A DNA stretch of 64,000 nt, taken from positions 1,116,001 to 1,180,000 of the forward strand of contig NZ_WAAO01000001.1 of assembly GCF_008868005.1 (NCBI RefSeq). Reading direction: 5' to 3'. Below, piece by piece: positions 37,240 through 45,126 of the stretch. The position numbers and the translations under genes were made by a program. Below the pieces are notes generated by a model that searched no databases, was not told the DNA's origin, and saw nothing but the letters and a program-made list of their open reading frames with translations. Every line of letters begins with the position of its first letter. Within the stretch, counting starts at the first letter, position 1. This DNA comes from Microbacterium algeriense (GTDB lineage: Bacteria; Actinomycetota; Actinomycetes; Actinomycetales; Microbacteriaceae).

Positions 37240-37716
37240 ATGCGCCTCCGCCCCGCTCTCGTGCTGCTGCCCGTGCTCGTCCTGCTCGCGGGATGCGCGC
37301 CGACGCCGGCGTCCACTCCGACGCCCAGCGCCACCACCGCGCCGCCCTCGCCGAGTCCGACCCCCACGCGATCGGCCACGCCCGCGCCGACGCCGACCGA
37401 GACGTCGGAGCCGCCGCAGTCCGGCGCCGAGTTCACGAGTGCGCAGCTGGTCGAGCTCTGCACCGCGAACACGAAGGCGCTCGCTCCGGATGCGACGTAC
37501 TTCCCCGACATGGCGACCGCCGAGTGGCTCGATCAGCCGTCGCTGTGGTTCGTGGTGATCCCCAAGACCCTGAACGGCCAGGACAGCGTCGCCGTGTGCG
37601 GCATCGGCGGGAGTCCGGATGCTCCGGACGTCTCGATGCACGGCGAGTCGCTGCCGGACGGCGTGGCCGAGATCCGTCAGGAACTGCTGACCGGCACGTC
37701 GGAGGGCGATTCCTGA
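37240..37716 (+). CDS. Putative lipoprotein
   Basis: A protein of 158 residues. The signal peptide MRLRPALVLLPVLVLLAGC has a clean lipobox LLAGC, followed by a Pro/Thr/Ser-rich linker of about 45 residues and a globular domain of about 90 residues with two cysteines (ELCTANTKA and VAVCGIGG). No family recognised. The upstream 172-base gap to the PfpI gene shows no clear structure. Confidence 0.8.
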   Translation: MRLRPALVLLPVLVLLAGCAPTPASTPTPSATTAPPSPSPTPTRSATPAPTPTETSEPPQSGAEFTSAQLVELCTANTKALAPDATYFPDMATAEWLDQPSLWFVVIPKTLNGQDSVAVCGIGGSPDAPDVSMHGESLPDGVAEIRQELLTGTSEGDS

Positions 37717-37740
37717 GGCGACCGGATGCGGTCTGTGCGG

Positions 37741-37813
37741 TGGGCCCCGTGGGGCTCGAACCCACGACCCGCGGATTAAAAGTCCGATGCTCTGCCAACT
37801 GAGCTAGAGGCCC
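37741..37813 (-). tRNA. tRNA-Lys(TTT)
   Basis: A 73-nt cloverleaf on the minus strand: acceptor GGGCCTC pairs with GGGGCCC (one G-T), discriminator A, CCA not encoded. The anticodon stem TCGGA/TCCGC-type arm encloses CTTTTAA, anticodon TTT. The T arm GTGGG/CCCAC is perfect. Confidence 0.95.
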
Positions 37814-37839
37814 CTCCCGGCAAGTCTAGTGCGCACGAC

Positions 37840-37876
37840 GAGGGGCCGTCGGCGACAGCGTCGCGGACGGCCCCTC
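37840..37876 (-). terminator. Hairpin between the fasciclin gene and tRNA-Lys
   Basis: An 11-bp stem GAGGGGCCGTC / GACGGCCCCTC encloses a 15-base loop that can itself pair (CGAC/GTCG). It is placed to end the fasciclin transcript before the tRNA. Confidence 0.75.
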
Positions 37877-37949
37877 TTCCTTCCCGAGTCCCTCCTCCTG
37901 GCCCCGGGAAGGGTGCCGGCCGGGTGTCTTCCCACCCGACCGTGCCGGC

Positions 37950-38609
37950 TCAGGAGGCCGGCGGCATCAGCACCGAGTCGATGAGGTACACGGTGGCGTT
38001 CGCGGTCTGGACTCCGCCGCAGATCACCTTGGCGTCGTTGACCATCCAGTCGTCGCCGCTGCCGGTGACCTCGAGGTCGGCGCCCTGAACCGTGGTGTGC
38101 ATACCGGCGATGTCAGCGGGCTCGATCTGGCCGGGGACCACGTGGTAGGTGAGGATCGAGCTGAGAGTCGCGCTGTCGGTCTTGAGCGCCTCGATGGTGG
38201 CGGGGTCGATCTTCGCGAAGGCGTCGTCCACGGGGGCGAACACGGTGAACTCGTCGCCGTTGAGCGTGTCGACGAGGTTCACGTCGGGGTTGAGCTGTCC
38301 ACTCACGGCCGAGACCAGGGTGGTGAGCATCGGGTTGTTCGATGCGGCGACGGCCACGGGGTCCTGGGACATGCCCTGGATCGATCCGGCGCCGTCCGGG
38401 ACCTCTTCGGCGTAGGCGGCGCAGCCGGGGCCGACGAGGTTGGCCGCCGGGTCCATCTCCATCGGCGTCGACTCCGACGTCTCGGGGGCCTTCGGCTCTG
38501 ACGACTCCTCCGTGGTGCTGCCGCTGCCCATGGAACAGGCGGAGAGCAGGAACGCGCTCGCAAGGCCCAGGGTGACTGCTGCGGTGACCTTCTTCTTGGT
38601 GCTGAACAT
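37950..38609 (-). CDS. Fasciclin-domain lipoprotein (MPT83-like)
   Basis: A cell-surface protein of 219 residues. The signal peptide ends in the lipobox LLSAC (Cys25), followed by a Ser/Glu/Pro-rich linker and one FAS1 domain with [21 protein letters not shown] and [10 protein letters not shown], ending [11 protein letters not shown]. It closely resembles mycobacterial MPT70/MPT83, which are targets of SigK. It is divergent from dipZ, and a SigK-like promoter lies 50-76 bases before its start. AAGGAG precedes the ATG. A cysteine pair (GCAAY and VICGGV) probably forms the disulphide that links it to DipZ (inference). Confidence 0.92.
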   Translation of the reverse strand: MFSTKKKVTAAVTLGLASAFLLSACSMGSGSTTEESSEPKAPETSESTPMEMDPAANLVGPGCAAYAEEVPDGAGSIQGMSQDPVAVAASNNPMLTTLVSAVSGQLNPDVNLVDTLNGDEFTVFAPVDDAFAKIDPATIEALKTDSATLSSILTYHVVPGQIEPADIAGMHTTVQGADLEVTGSGDDWMVNDAKVICGGVQTANATVYLIDSVLMPPAS

Positions 38610-38658
38610 GTCGAGCTCCTTCAGACTGCGCCACGGCCTCTCCGTGGCGTCGAGGGCT

Positions 38659-38685
38659 GTTCGGAACGCCTCCGGGATCGGATGG
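38659..38685 (-). promoter_or_regulatory. SigK-like promoter of the fasciclin gene
   Basis: Read on the minus strand: CCATCC (38685-38680), 15 bases, then CCGAAC (38664-38659). This is close to the published mycobacterial SigK promoter as I remember it (CCATCC and CCGAAT). Start of transcription would be near 38652, giving a leader of about 43 bases. Confidence 0.75.
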
Positions 38686-38721
38686 GACGAATTCTTGAAA
38701 AAGTTCTCGAGGCCGCCGATC

Positions 38722-38748
38722 CAATCCGAAACGCCCGGCGGAGCGAAC
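38722..38748 (+). promoter_or_regulatory. SigK-like promoter of dipZ
   Basis: CAATCC (38722-38727), 15 bases, then GCGAAC (38743-38748). Hexamers and spacing match the divergent fasciclin promoter with one change in each box. Transcription would start about 20 bases before dipZ. The 164-base spacer thus holds two back-to-back SigK-type promoters around an AT-rich centre. Confidence 0.6.
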
Positions 38749-38773
38749 AGGTCCCGACAGAAGTGGGGATCTC

Positions 38774-40486
38774 ATGGACCTGATCATCATCGGCCTGCTC
38801 GGCGGGCTCATCACCGGCATCTCGCCGTGCATCCTGCCCGTGCTGCCCGTGATCTTCCTCACGGGAGGAGCACAGTCGGCGAGGTACGAGGACGAGATGG
38901 TGCCGGCGAAGCGGAGCAGGCCGTATCTCGTGATCGCGGGACTGGTGCTGAGCTTCACGCTCGTCACGCTCGGCGGCTCACTGCTGCTGGGCCTGCTGAA
39001 CCTGCCGCAGGACATCATCCGCTGGGTGGGCATCGCGGTGCTCGTCATCATCGGCGTCGGCCTCATCGTGCCGCGGTTCCAGCACATCCTCGAGCGTCCG
39101 TTCCAACGGTTCGGTCAGCGCGAGGTCAAGAACCGGGGGAGCGGCTTCGGCGTCGGCCTCGCCCTGGGTGCCGTGTTCGTCCCGTGCGCCGGTCCTGTCC
39201 TCGCGGCGATCATCGTCGCCGGATCCACGGGGCAGATCGGCATCGGCACGGTGCTGCTGACCGTCTCCTTCGCGATCGGCGTCGCGGTGCCGCTTCTGGT
39301 CTTCGCGCTCGCGGGGCGCAGCGTCGTCGAGCGGATCCGCTCCTTCCGGTCCAAGGAGCGGGGGCTGCGCATCGCGGCCGGCGTCGCGATGATCGCGCTC
39401 GCGGTCGGCCTCGTCTTCAACGTGCCGCAGATGCTGCAGCGGCTGCTCCCGGACTACACGGCGCCCCTGCAGGAGCAGATCGCCGATTCCGAGCAGGTGC
39501 AGGACGCCCTCGACCTCGGTGGACTGGTCAACGAGGAGAACAAGGATCTCGACAAGTGCACCAACGGTGCGGAGGAGCTCGAATCGTGCGGCACCGCCCC
39601 CTCGATCAAGGGCATCCAGGAATGGCTGAACACCCCCGACGGCCAGGCCCTCGACCTGAAGGATCTGCGCGGCCAGGTCGTGCTGATCGACTTCTGGGCG
39701 TATTCGTGCATCAACTGCCAGCGGTCGATCCCGCACGTCGTCGCCTGGGATGAGGCGTACCGCGATGCGGGCCTGCAGGTGATCGGCATCCACTCGCCCG
39801 AATACGCGTTCGAGAAGAATCCCGGCAACGTGGCGGCGGGGACCCGCGACTTCGGGATCGAGTATCCGGTCGCGCTCGACAACAACCTGTCGACCTGGAC
39901 CAACTACCGCAATCGGTACTGGCCCGCCCATTACCTGGTCGACGCCGAGGGGACCGTGCGTCACATCTCCTTCGGCGAGGGCAACTATGCCGCGACCGAG
40001 GCCATGATCCGGGAACTGCTGCAGGACGCGGACCCGTCGGTCACGCTTCCCGCGGCGACGGATGTGCAGGATGACACCCCCGATGCGGGCTCGACGACGA
40101 GGGAGACCTTCCTCGGCTCGTCCAAGGACGTGAACTACGGCGGAGGCGGGGAGTACCGCCAGGGCACGAACGCGTACAGCTTCCCGAAGGATCAGCCGGC
40201 GGACAGCTTCGCGCTGGACGGGGACTGGCGGATCGAGACGCAGTTCGCGACCCCCGAGGGCGGCGACGGGCAGATCAGGCTCGACTATCACGCCGCCGAG
40301 GTGCGCATCGTGGTCGCGGGCTCCGGCGAGATCGTGGTCAGACGGGACGACGGGTCCGAGGACACCATCGCGATCGACGGGACGCCGCGCTCCTACGAGC
40401 TGGTCAAGAAGGACGCCGTCGCGGAGGGCGCGCTCACGCTCGATGTGCCCGCCGGCATCGAGGTCTATTCCTTCACGTTCGGGTGA
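38774..40486 (+). CDS. dipZ: DipZ: CcdA-thioredoxin fusion for extracytoplasmic redox
   Basis: Carries reducing electrons across the membrane to exported proteins. It has 570 residues. The N-terminal CcdA/DsbD-beta domain has six hydrophobic helices with the redox Cys19 (GISPCILPVLPV) and Cys138 (FVPCAGP). A thioredoxin-like domain follows with Cys312-Ile-Asn-Cys315. A C-terminal beta-rich domain of about 150 residues (NYGGGGEYRQGTNAYSF onward) probably binds a carbohydrate or partner. In M. tuberculosis dipZ lies between mpt83 and mpt70 and belongs to the SigK regulon. Here it is divergent from the fasciclin gene and followed by sigK after 31 bases. Confidence 0.94.
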   Translation: MDLIIIGLLGGLITGISPCILPVLPVIFLTGGAQSARYEDEMVPAKRSRPYLVIAGLVLSFTLVTLGGSLLLGLLNLPQDIIRWVGIAVLVIIGVGLIVPRFQHILERPFQRFGQREVKNRGSGFGVGLALGAVFVPCAGPVLAAIIVAGSTGQIGIGTVLLTVSFAIGVAVPLLVFALAGRSVVERIRSFRSKERGLRIAAGVAMIALAVGLVFNVPQMLQRLLPDYTAPLQEQIADSEQVQDALDLGGLVNEENKDLDKCTNGAEELESCGTAPSIKGIQEWLNTPDGQALDLKDLRGQVVLIDFWAYSCINCQRSIPHVVAWDEAYRDAGLQVIGIHSPEYAFEKNPGNVAAGTRDFGIEYPVALDNNLSTWTNYRNRYWPAHYLVDAEGTVRHISFGEGNYAATEAMIRELLQDADPSVTLPAATDVQDDTPDAGSTTRETFLGSSKDVNYGGGGEYRQGTNAYSFPKDQPADSFALDGDWRIETQFATPEGGDGQIRLDYHAAEVRIVVAGSGEIVVRRDDGSEDTIAIDGTPRSYELVKKDAVAEGALTLDVPAGIEVYSFTFG

Positions 40487-40517
40487 TGTCTGCACGTGAT
40501 CGGGGAGGAGATGCGGC

Positions 40518-41117
40518 ATGCTGGTGGAGATGGTCATCGATGGGTTCGACGTTCCGGAGGACGGAGCGACGCAGGATGCTGTCGCCGACCTCCTCGTCCG
40601 CGTCGCCTCCGGTGATCAGGCTGCCTTCGCGGCCCTCTACGACACCCTCTCCTCCCGTGTGTTCGGCCTCATCCTCCGGGTGCTGGTCAATCGCTCCCAG
40701 AGCGAGGAGGTGCTCCAGGAGGTCTTCCTGGAGATCTGGCAATCCGCTTCGCGCTTCGCTCCGAACAGAGGACAGGGACGGGCGTGGATCATGACGATCG
40801 CTCACCGCCGGGCCGTCGATCGGGTGCGAGCATCGCAGTCGAGCGCCGACCGGGACGTGCGAGCGGGCTTCAAGGACCTCGGCGTCGCGCATGACAGCGT
40901 CGCGGAGCAGGTCGAGCTGGAGATCGAGGGAGGCAAGGTCGTGGAAGCACTTTCCGGGCTTCCCGAGCCCCAGCGCGAAGCTCTCGTCCTCGCCTACTAC
41001 GGCGGTTACAGTCAGAACGAGATCGCGGCCCTCGTGGGGGCGCCGCTGGGGACGATCAAGACACGGATGCGAGACGGGCTGACCCGGCTGCGCACGGCGA
41101 TGGGGGTGACGGCATGA
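40518..41117 (+). CDS. sigK: ECF sigma factor SigK
   Basis: An extracytoplasmic-function sigma factor of 199 residues. Region 2 (LVRVASGDQAAFAALYD to EEVLQEVFLEIW and RGQGRAWIMTIAHRRAVDRVR) is followed by an acidic linker. Region 4 has the helix-turn-helix YSQNEIAALVGAPLGTIKTRM. It overlaps rskA by four bases, the usual sigma/anti-sigma coupling. GGGGAGGAG precedes the ATG. Its likely targets are the promoters at 38659-38685 and 38722-38748. Confidence 0.93.
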   Translation: MLVEMVIDGFDVPEDGATQDAVADLLVRVASGDQAAFAALYDTLSSRVFGLILRVLVNRSQSEEVLQEVFLEIWQSASRFAPNRGQGRAWIMTIAHRRAVDRVRASQSSADRDVRAGFKDLGVAHDSVAEQVELEIEGGKVVEALSGLPEPQREALVLAYYGGYSQNEIAALVGAPLGTIKTRMRDGLTRLRTAMGVTA

Positions 41118-41908
41118 ACGAGAAGGACTTCGCGGAGCTCGCGGCAGGTGCCGCGCTGCACTCGCTCTCCGCAGACGACGAGCAGCGGTATCGCGAAGCG
41201 CTCGCCGCGCACCCCGAGTGGCGCGCCCGCGTCGAGGACGATGCCGCCACCGCCGCGCTGCTCGCCGACCCGGTCGAGCCGGTCGCGCCGCCCGCTGGCA
41301 TCCGCGCCGCGCTGCTCGCGCAGATCGCCGCCACGCCCCAATCCGGGGCCGTGGATGCCGGTGCGACGCCGGCCGCCATCGGGGCCTCCCCGGCGGAGGC
41401 CACCGTGGCGGGCGGTTCCGAAGGGGACGCCTCCCCGCAGCGCACGCCGCGCCGCTGGAGCCGGACCGTCTTCGCGCTGGCGGCGTGCCTCGCCGTCCTC
41501 GTCGGTGTCGGGATCGGTGCCGTCGCCCTGAACCAGCAGCTGAATCCTCCGGCGAGCGTGGTCGCCCTGCAGGAGATCGAGTCGGCTCCGGACGCGGAAC
41601 AGGCGACCGTCGCTCTCGACGACGGCGGCACGGCGACCGCCCACTGGTCGGCATCCACGGGGAAGGCCGTGCTGGTCGCGGACGGGCTGCCGTCGCCGCA
41701 GGAGGGCAAGACCTACGAGCTGTGGTTCGTGCGCGGCGACGCCCCCGTCTCGGCGGGCGTGTTCGACGTGGACGGCGGAGACGCCACAGCGCTCCTCGCG
41801 GGGGAGATGCAGGCCGGAGACGCGATCGCGGTGACGGTCGAGCAGGACGGCGGGTCGCCGACCGGTCAGCCCACCTCCGACCCCGTCGTCGTCATCCCCA
41901 CGGCCTGA
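41114..41908 (+). CDS. rskA: Anti-sigma-K factor RskA
   Basis: Membrane-spanning anti-sigma factor of 264 residues. The cytoplasmic N terminus ELAAGAALHSLSADDEQRYREAL binds the sigma factor. One transmembrane helix lies at about 118-138 (VFALAACLAVLVGVGIGAVAL). The extracellular RskA domain has GKTYELWFVRGDAPVSAGVFDV. In this family regulated proteolysis of the outer part frees SigK. The N-terminal zinc motif HxxxCxxC of the ZAS class is absent, as is normal for RskA. Confidence 0.92.
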   Translation: MNEKDFAELAAGAALHSLSADDEQRYREALAAHPEWRARVEDDAATAALLADPVEPVAPPAGIRAALLAQIAATPQSGAVDAGATPAAIGASPAEATVAGGSEGDASPQRTPRRWSRTVFALAACLAVLVGVGIGAVALNQQLNPPASVVALQEIESAPDAEQATVALDDGGTATAHWSASTGKAVLVADGLPSPQEGKTYELWFVRGDAPVSAGVFDVDGGDATALLAGEMQAGDAIAVTVEQDGGSPTGQPTSDPVVVIPTA

Positions 41909-41936
41909 CACCCCTGATCGCGCGTACCCTGGAGGG

Positions 41937-42566
41937 ATGCCCGAGCAGCACCACCGGCCCGTCCGTCGCCCGACGAGTTCCTTCGACAACATCGTCGGCG
42001 CCCACGATCCCGCCGAGGAGACACGCATCGCGCACGCCACGGCATCGGCCCTGCTGACCCGCGTCCGCGCGGACGAGAGCGGAGCGAGCGCGGAACGGCT
42101 GGTCGCCTTCACCGCCGAGCACGGGATCGACGAGATCGCGGAGCTGTGGTCGAAGGCTCCCTCGCGCACGCTGCCGGGATCCCTGTGGCGCCTGTACGTG
42201 CTGCAGCTCGCCATCCACGCCGATCCGCACACCGCGGCGCTGCTCTACGACCGCGGACGCCTCGAGCTGTCCTCCGCGGACGCCGTCATCGCGGGAGCCC
42301 CGGTGCCTGCCAGCCCCGACGAGCTCGTCGCGCTCATCGACACGATCCTGCTGGGGGCGTTCCGCGGCGACTTCGCGGTCGCCCTGGACCGCGCCGCCGC
42401 GTTCTGCCGGGTGCAGGCCTCGGGAGCGACCCACACCGCGGACGACTACGAGCCGACCGAGCCGTCGCGGGCCAGCGAGCTGACGACCAGGGCGCTCCGA
42501 CTGAGCAGCTACGGTCAGGATCTCGCCGCGGCCGCTGTGCTGTGGCGCATGGAGGCGCTGTCCTGA
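41937..42566 (+). CDS. Conserved hypothetical protein
   Basis: A soluble, mostly helical protein of 209 residues, acidic and Ala-rich. Starts MPEQHHRPVRRPTSSFDNIV; the core DEIAELWSKAPSRTLPGSLWRLYVLQLAIHADP and the end ELTTRALRLSSYGQDLAAAAVLWRMEAL are the parts I expect to be conserved. No motif recognised. I know relatives in actinobacteria carry an unreliable RNA-polymerase-subunit label; nothing here supports that. GGAGGG precedes the ATG. Confidence 0.8.
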   Translation: MPEQHHRPVRRPTSSFDNIVGAHDPAEETRIAHATASALLTRVRADESGASAERLVAFTAEHGIDEIAELWSKAPSRTLPGSLWRLYVLQLAIHADPHTAALLYDRGRLELSSADAVIAGAPVPASPDELVALIDTILLGAFRGDFAVALDRAAAFCRVQASGATHTADDYEPTEPSRASELTTRALRLSSYGQDLAAAAVLWRMEALS

Positions 42567-42921
42567 GCGGCGAGAAGGTGACGCGACGTACCTTGAGCCT
42601 CGTTGGCGTGCCGTCCCTGGCCTCGTACGTCGTACCTCGTATCGAGCCCGCGTGGACCGCTCACGTGATTGGCTCGTCGTCGTCGTCGCGTGCGGTCCGT
42701 TGGGAGCCAGGGGCCTCACAGGCGGCATCTTCGCTACACTCCGACGTTCGGAGTCGCGGCGCCGAGGATGCCCGGGGGTATGAGAAGACCGGGCCGCAAG
42801 AACGCCTCTCGGCGGAAGGCCGCTCGCAGCGGCGAAAAATGGAGCCCGGGGTTATGCGGCCCGGCCACTCCATTGTAACGCGATGATGCCGAGGGTATTC
42901 CCGGCCCTCTAGGCTCGGATC
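42567..42921 (+). other. 355-base spacer with competing hairpins before pabC
   Basis: No gene is supported. Segment 42855-42864 (TGCGGCCCGG) can pair fully with 42789-42798 (CCGGGCCGCA). Alternatively it takes part in a local hairpin whose outer stem is AATGGAG (42838-42844) with CTCCATT (42868-42874), and whose inner CCGGG pairs with CCCGG. The two folds exclude each other. A 15-residue reading frame (ATG at 42840, MEPGVMRPGHSIVTR) sits on the second hairpin. On the minus strand the hairpin is followed by TTTTT. TACACT at 42735 may be a -10. Two other small hairpins (CTCCGACGTTCGGAG and GGACCGC/GCGGTCC) lie upstream. Confidence 0.45.
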
Positions 42922-43806
42922 ATGACCCGGCGCTTTGCCCTGATGCTCGACCCCGTCGCCGCCGATGAGCAGCGATCCGACTACGCGGACACCTTCACGC
43001 AGGTCGATGCCGCCGCCCCCGCGCTCAGCGTCGGCGAGCTGAGCACACAGCGCGGAGACGGCGTGTTCGAGTCCATCGGCGTGGTGGACGGACACGCGCA
43101 GGAGGTGGTCCCGCACCTGGAGCGGCTCGCGCACTCCGCCCGGCTGTGCGACCTCCCGGTGCCGAACCTCGCCCAGTGGCGTCAGGCGGTCGACCAGGCG
43201 GCCGCTCAGCTCGACGCGGGCGAGTCGGTCATCAAGCTCATCCTCAGCCGCGGAGTCGAGCACGGACCCGCTCCGACGGCCTGGGTGACCGCTGCACCGG
43301 CATCCGACTTCTCGCGGGTGCGCAGCGAGGGTGTGCGCGTCGTCACGCTCGACCGCGGATACGACCTCGGCGCGGCGGAACGGGCGCCGTGGCTGCTGCT
43401 CGGCGCGAAGACCCTGTCGTACGCGGTGAACATGGCCGCCCTGCGCGAGGCGCACCGGCGCGGAGCCGATGACGCGATCTTCCTGTCCAGCGACGGCTTC
43501 GTGCTGGAGGCGCCGACGGCGTCGCTCATCCTTCGGTTCGGCGACCGCTTCGTCACGCCGGCCCCGAACGGCGGCATCCTGCACGGCACGACGCAGCTCA
43601 GCGTCTACGAGCACCTCTCCGACCAGGGGTTCGAGGTCGGCTACGACCGCATCCCGGCCACGGATCTCCCGCAGGCGGATGCCGCGTGGCTGGTCTCGAG
43701 CGTCCGCCTCGCCGCCCCCATCACGGCGGTCGACGGCGTATCCCTTCCGGTCGACACGGCCCTCACCGCCGCCCTGAACCGCTACCTCCTCTCTCCCCGC
43801 GACTGA
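42922..43806 (+). CDS. pabC: Aminodeoxychorismate lyase / class IV aminotransferase
   Basis: PLP enzyme of fold type IV, 294 residues. GDGVFESIGVVDGHAQEVVPHLERLAHSA gives the family start. The PLP lysine is likely in LLLGAKTLSYAVNM, and DAIFLSSDGFVLEAPTASL carries the Glu that contacts the pyridine nitrogen. The probable reaction is release of 4-aminobenzoate and pyruvate for folate synthesis. Branched-chain or D-amino-acid aminotransferase activity is the alternative, since no pabA or pabB lies nearby. ATG start just after the structured spacer. Confidence 0.85.
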   Translation: MTRRFALMLDPVAADEQRSDYADTFTQVDAAAPALSVGELSTQRGDGVFESIGVVDGHAQEVVPHLERLAHSARLCDLPVPNLAQWRQAVDQAAAQLDAGESVIKLILSRGVEHGPAPTAWVTAAPASDFSRVRSEGVRVVTLDRGYDLGAAERAPWLLLGAKTLSYAVNMAALREAHRRGADDAIFLSSDGFVLEAPTASLILRFGDRFVTPAPNGGILHGTTQLSVYEHLSDQGFEVGYDRIPATDLPQADAAWLVSSVRLAAPITAVDGVSLPVDTALTAALNRYLLSPRD

Positions 43807-43835
43807 CCCCCGCCCTCGCCCCGGCTCCCGCCCCG

Positions 43836-43917
43836 GCACAACTTCGGAGATCCACGACGACACGCCGTGGACCAAGGCGCAACCTCGGCGGGTCGGCTCG
43901 GCGCTCCGAAGTTGTGC
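43836..43917. repeat. Palindromic element, single copy
   Basis: GCACAACTTCGGAG (43836-43849) and CTCCGAAGTTGTGC (43904-43917) are exact reverse complements 54 bases apart, with a smaller TCCACG/CGTGGA hairpin inside. It sits between convergent pabC and the DUF559 gene. The same 14 bases form the arms of the element at 44878-45120. Confidence 0.85.
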
Positions 43918-43956
43918 GGGTGAGCGGGGCTTCGTCCGAGGGCACAGGAGAGGCGG

Positions 43957-44775
43957 TCAGCGACGGCTTCGAAGGGAGCCGACGATCGCTCGCTCCACGA
44001 GGTCCCAGTCGTAGACGACCATGGCGTAGTCGAAGCGCAAGGTGCTGTAGCCCCAGGCGGCAGCATTCGCGTCACGCACCAGATCCTTGTGCCGATGCGA
44101 GGGCGAGTCGTGACCTTCTCTTCCGTCTGTTTCGACGATGAGCCAGCCGTCGATGAGGAGGTCGACGCGTCCGGTGCCGGTGATCCACATCTGTGTGCGT
44201 ACGTCCCAGCCAAACGGGCGGAGCCGCAGTCGCAGGAGAGACTCGAGTCCGCTGTCCGACGTGTCGCGCGAGAACTCGACGAGATCCCTGCCTCTGCTGT
44301 TCAGAACCCGTCGCAGCCATCGGAGGCCGCGTGCATCGATCAGCTTCAGCCGGCGCGCGGACTCGAGGGCGACGAAGAACCGCTCGGTGCCGCGGCAACG
44401 GAAGATCTGCAGGAGGATCCGTGGCACGGACGGAAAGCCGAATGCGGATTCCGACGGCGCATCGTCCCAGTGCACGACGCACGTGCAGGGTTCGTCGCCA
44501 TGACGGTACTGATGACGGTCTCCGTGCATCCACACATGCCGTTGCGGCACGTCGAGAACCCAGATTCCGAGGTGCTCGGCCGCCGACTCGCATCCGAGCA
44601 CGCCGCCGTGTGCCGCGGCGGCGACGACATCCGCGCATGCAGACGTGCTGGCGTAGACCCCGCGGCGGACGCGTGCGAGACCTCCCTCGCGGACCAGGCG
44701 CTCGATCTCTCCTCGCCGCAGGCGTCTGCGCAGTGCGCCGTATCGCCACACCTGTTCACCGTCTGCAGAGCACAT
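43957..44775 (-). CDS. DUF559-type protein with nuclease-like C-terminal domain
   Basis: A protein of 272 residues. The N-terminal part (YGALRRRLRRGEIERLVREGGLARVRRGVYAS) is the winged-helix seen in AbiEi-like and DUF559 proteins. The C-terminal domain resembles the Vsr/PD-(D/E)xK fold: SGLESLLRLRL, VDLLIDGWLIVETDGREGHD, then WGYSTLRFDYAMV. Possible catalytic residues are Glu of SGLESLL, Asp of VDLLIDG and Glu of VETDG. Common and often multi-copy in actinobacteria; function unknown. No AbiEii-like toxin gene is adjacent. The start is ATG 44775; a GTG at 44823 is possible. Confidence 0.82.
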   Translation of the reverse strand: MCSADGEQVWRYGALRRRLRRGEIERLVREGGLARVRRGVYASTSACADVVAAAAHGGVLGCESAAEHLGIWVLDVPQRHVWMHGDRHQYRHGDEPCTCVVHWDDAPSESAFGFPSVPRILLQIFRCRGTERFFVALESARRLKLIDARGLRWLRRVLNSRGRDLVEFSRDTSDSGLESLLRLRLRPFGWDVRTQMWITGTGRVDLLIDGWLIVETDGREGHDSPSHRHKDLVRDANAAAWGYSTLRFDYAMVVYDWDLVERAIVGSLRSRR

Positions 44776-44877
44776 CGTTCGAGCATGCCCCGCCGGCACT
44801 CCCGGTGAGCTCCGCGGCTTCACGGCTGGTGGACGGTGCCTCCGGATACTAGGTCGGTGCAGAAAAGGTCACACCGA

Positions 44878-45120
44878 GCACAACTTCGGAGATCGGAAGC
44901 GACACACCGGTCGACTTCGGCTACACCCCGGCGTTTCGGCGCGGATCTCCGAAGTTGTGCGCGGGCAGGCGCGGATCTCCGAAGTTGTGCGCGGGCAGGC
45001 GCGGATCTCCGAAGTCGTGCTCGGGCAGGCGCGGATCTCCGAAGTCGTGCTCGGGCAGGCGCGGATCTCCGAAGTTGTGCGCGGGCAGGCGCAGGTCTCC
45101 GAAGTTGTGCGCGGGCGGGC
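44878..45120. repeat. Palindromic element with one arm amplified six times (30-bp period)
   Basis: GCACAACTTCGGAGATC (44878-44894) is the left arm. Starting at 44941, six consecutive 30-bp units each contain the opposite arm, GATCTCCGAAGTTGTGC or a variant with GTCGTGC (units at 44941, 44971, 45001, 45031, 45061 and 45091; the last has GCAGG for GCGGA). Each unit ends CGGGCAGGC or close to it. The array stops seven bases before the pstB stop. The remainder of the 351-base spacer before the DUF559 gene has no gene. Confidence 0.92.
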
Positions 45121-45126
45121 GCGGGT

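Noticed and set aside
38774..40486. Cytochrome c biogenesis role for the CcdA domain
   Set aside because: No ResB, CcsA or cytochrome gene is nearby. The fused thioredoxin domain and the sigK-rskA-fasciclin context fit DipZ instead.
42669..42878. 69-codon Arg-rich plus-strand reading frame before pabC
   Set aside because: No ribosome site, composition typical of chance frames in this GC range, and it overlaps the hairpin region that explains the sequence better.
43957..44823. AbiE-type toxin-antitoxin system
   Set aside because: The N-terminal domain is AbiEi-like, but no AbiEii nucleotidyltransferase gene is next to it, and the C-terminal part is DUF559/Vsr-like.
44941..45120. Six regularly spaced 30-bp repeats as a CRISPR array
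   Set aside because: The units follow one another directly with no variable spacers, one arm of a palindrome explains them, and no cas gene is near.
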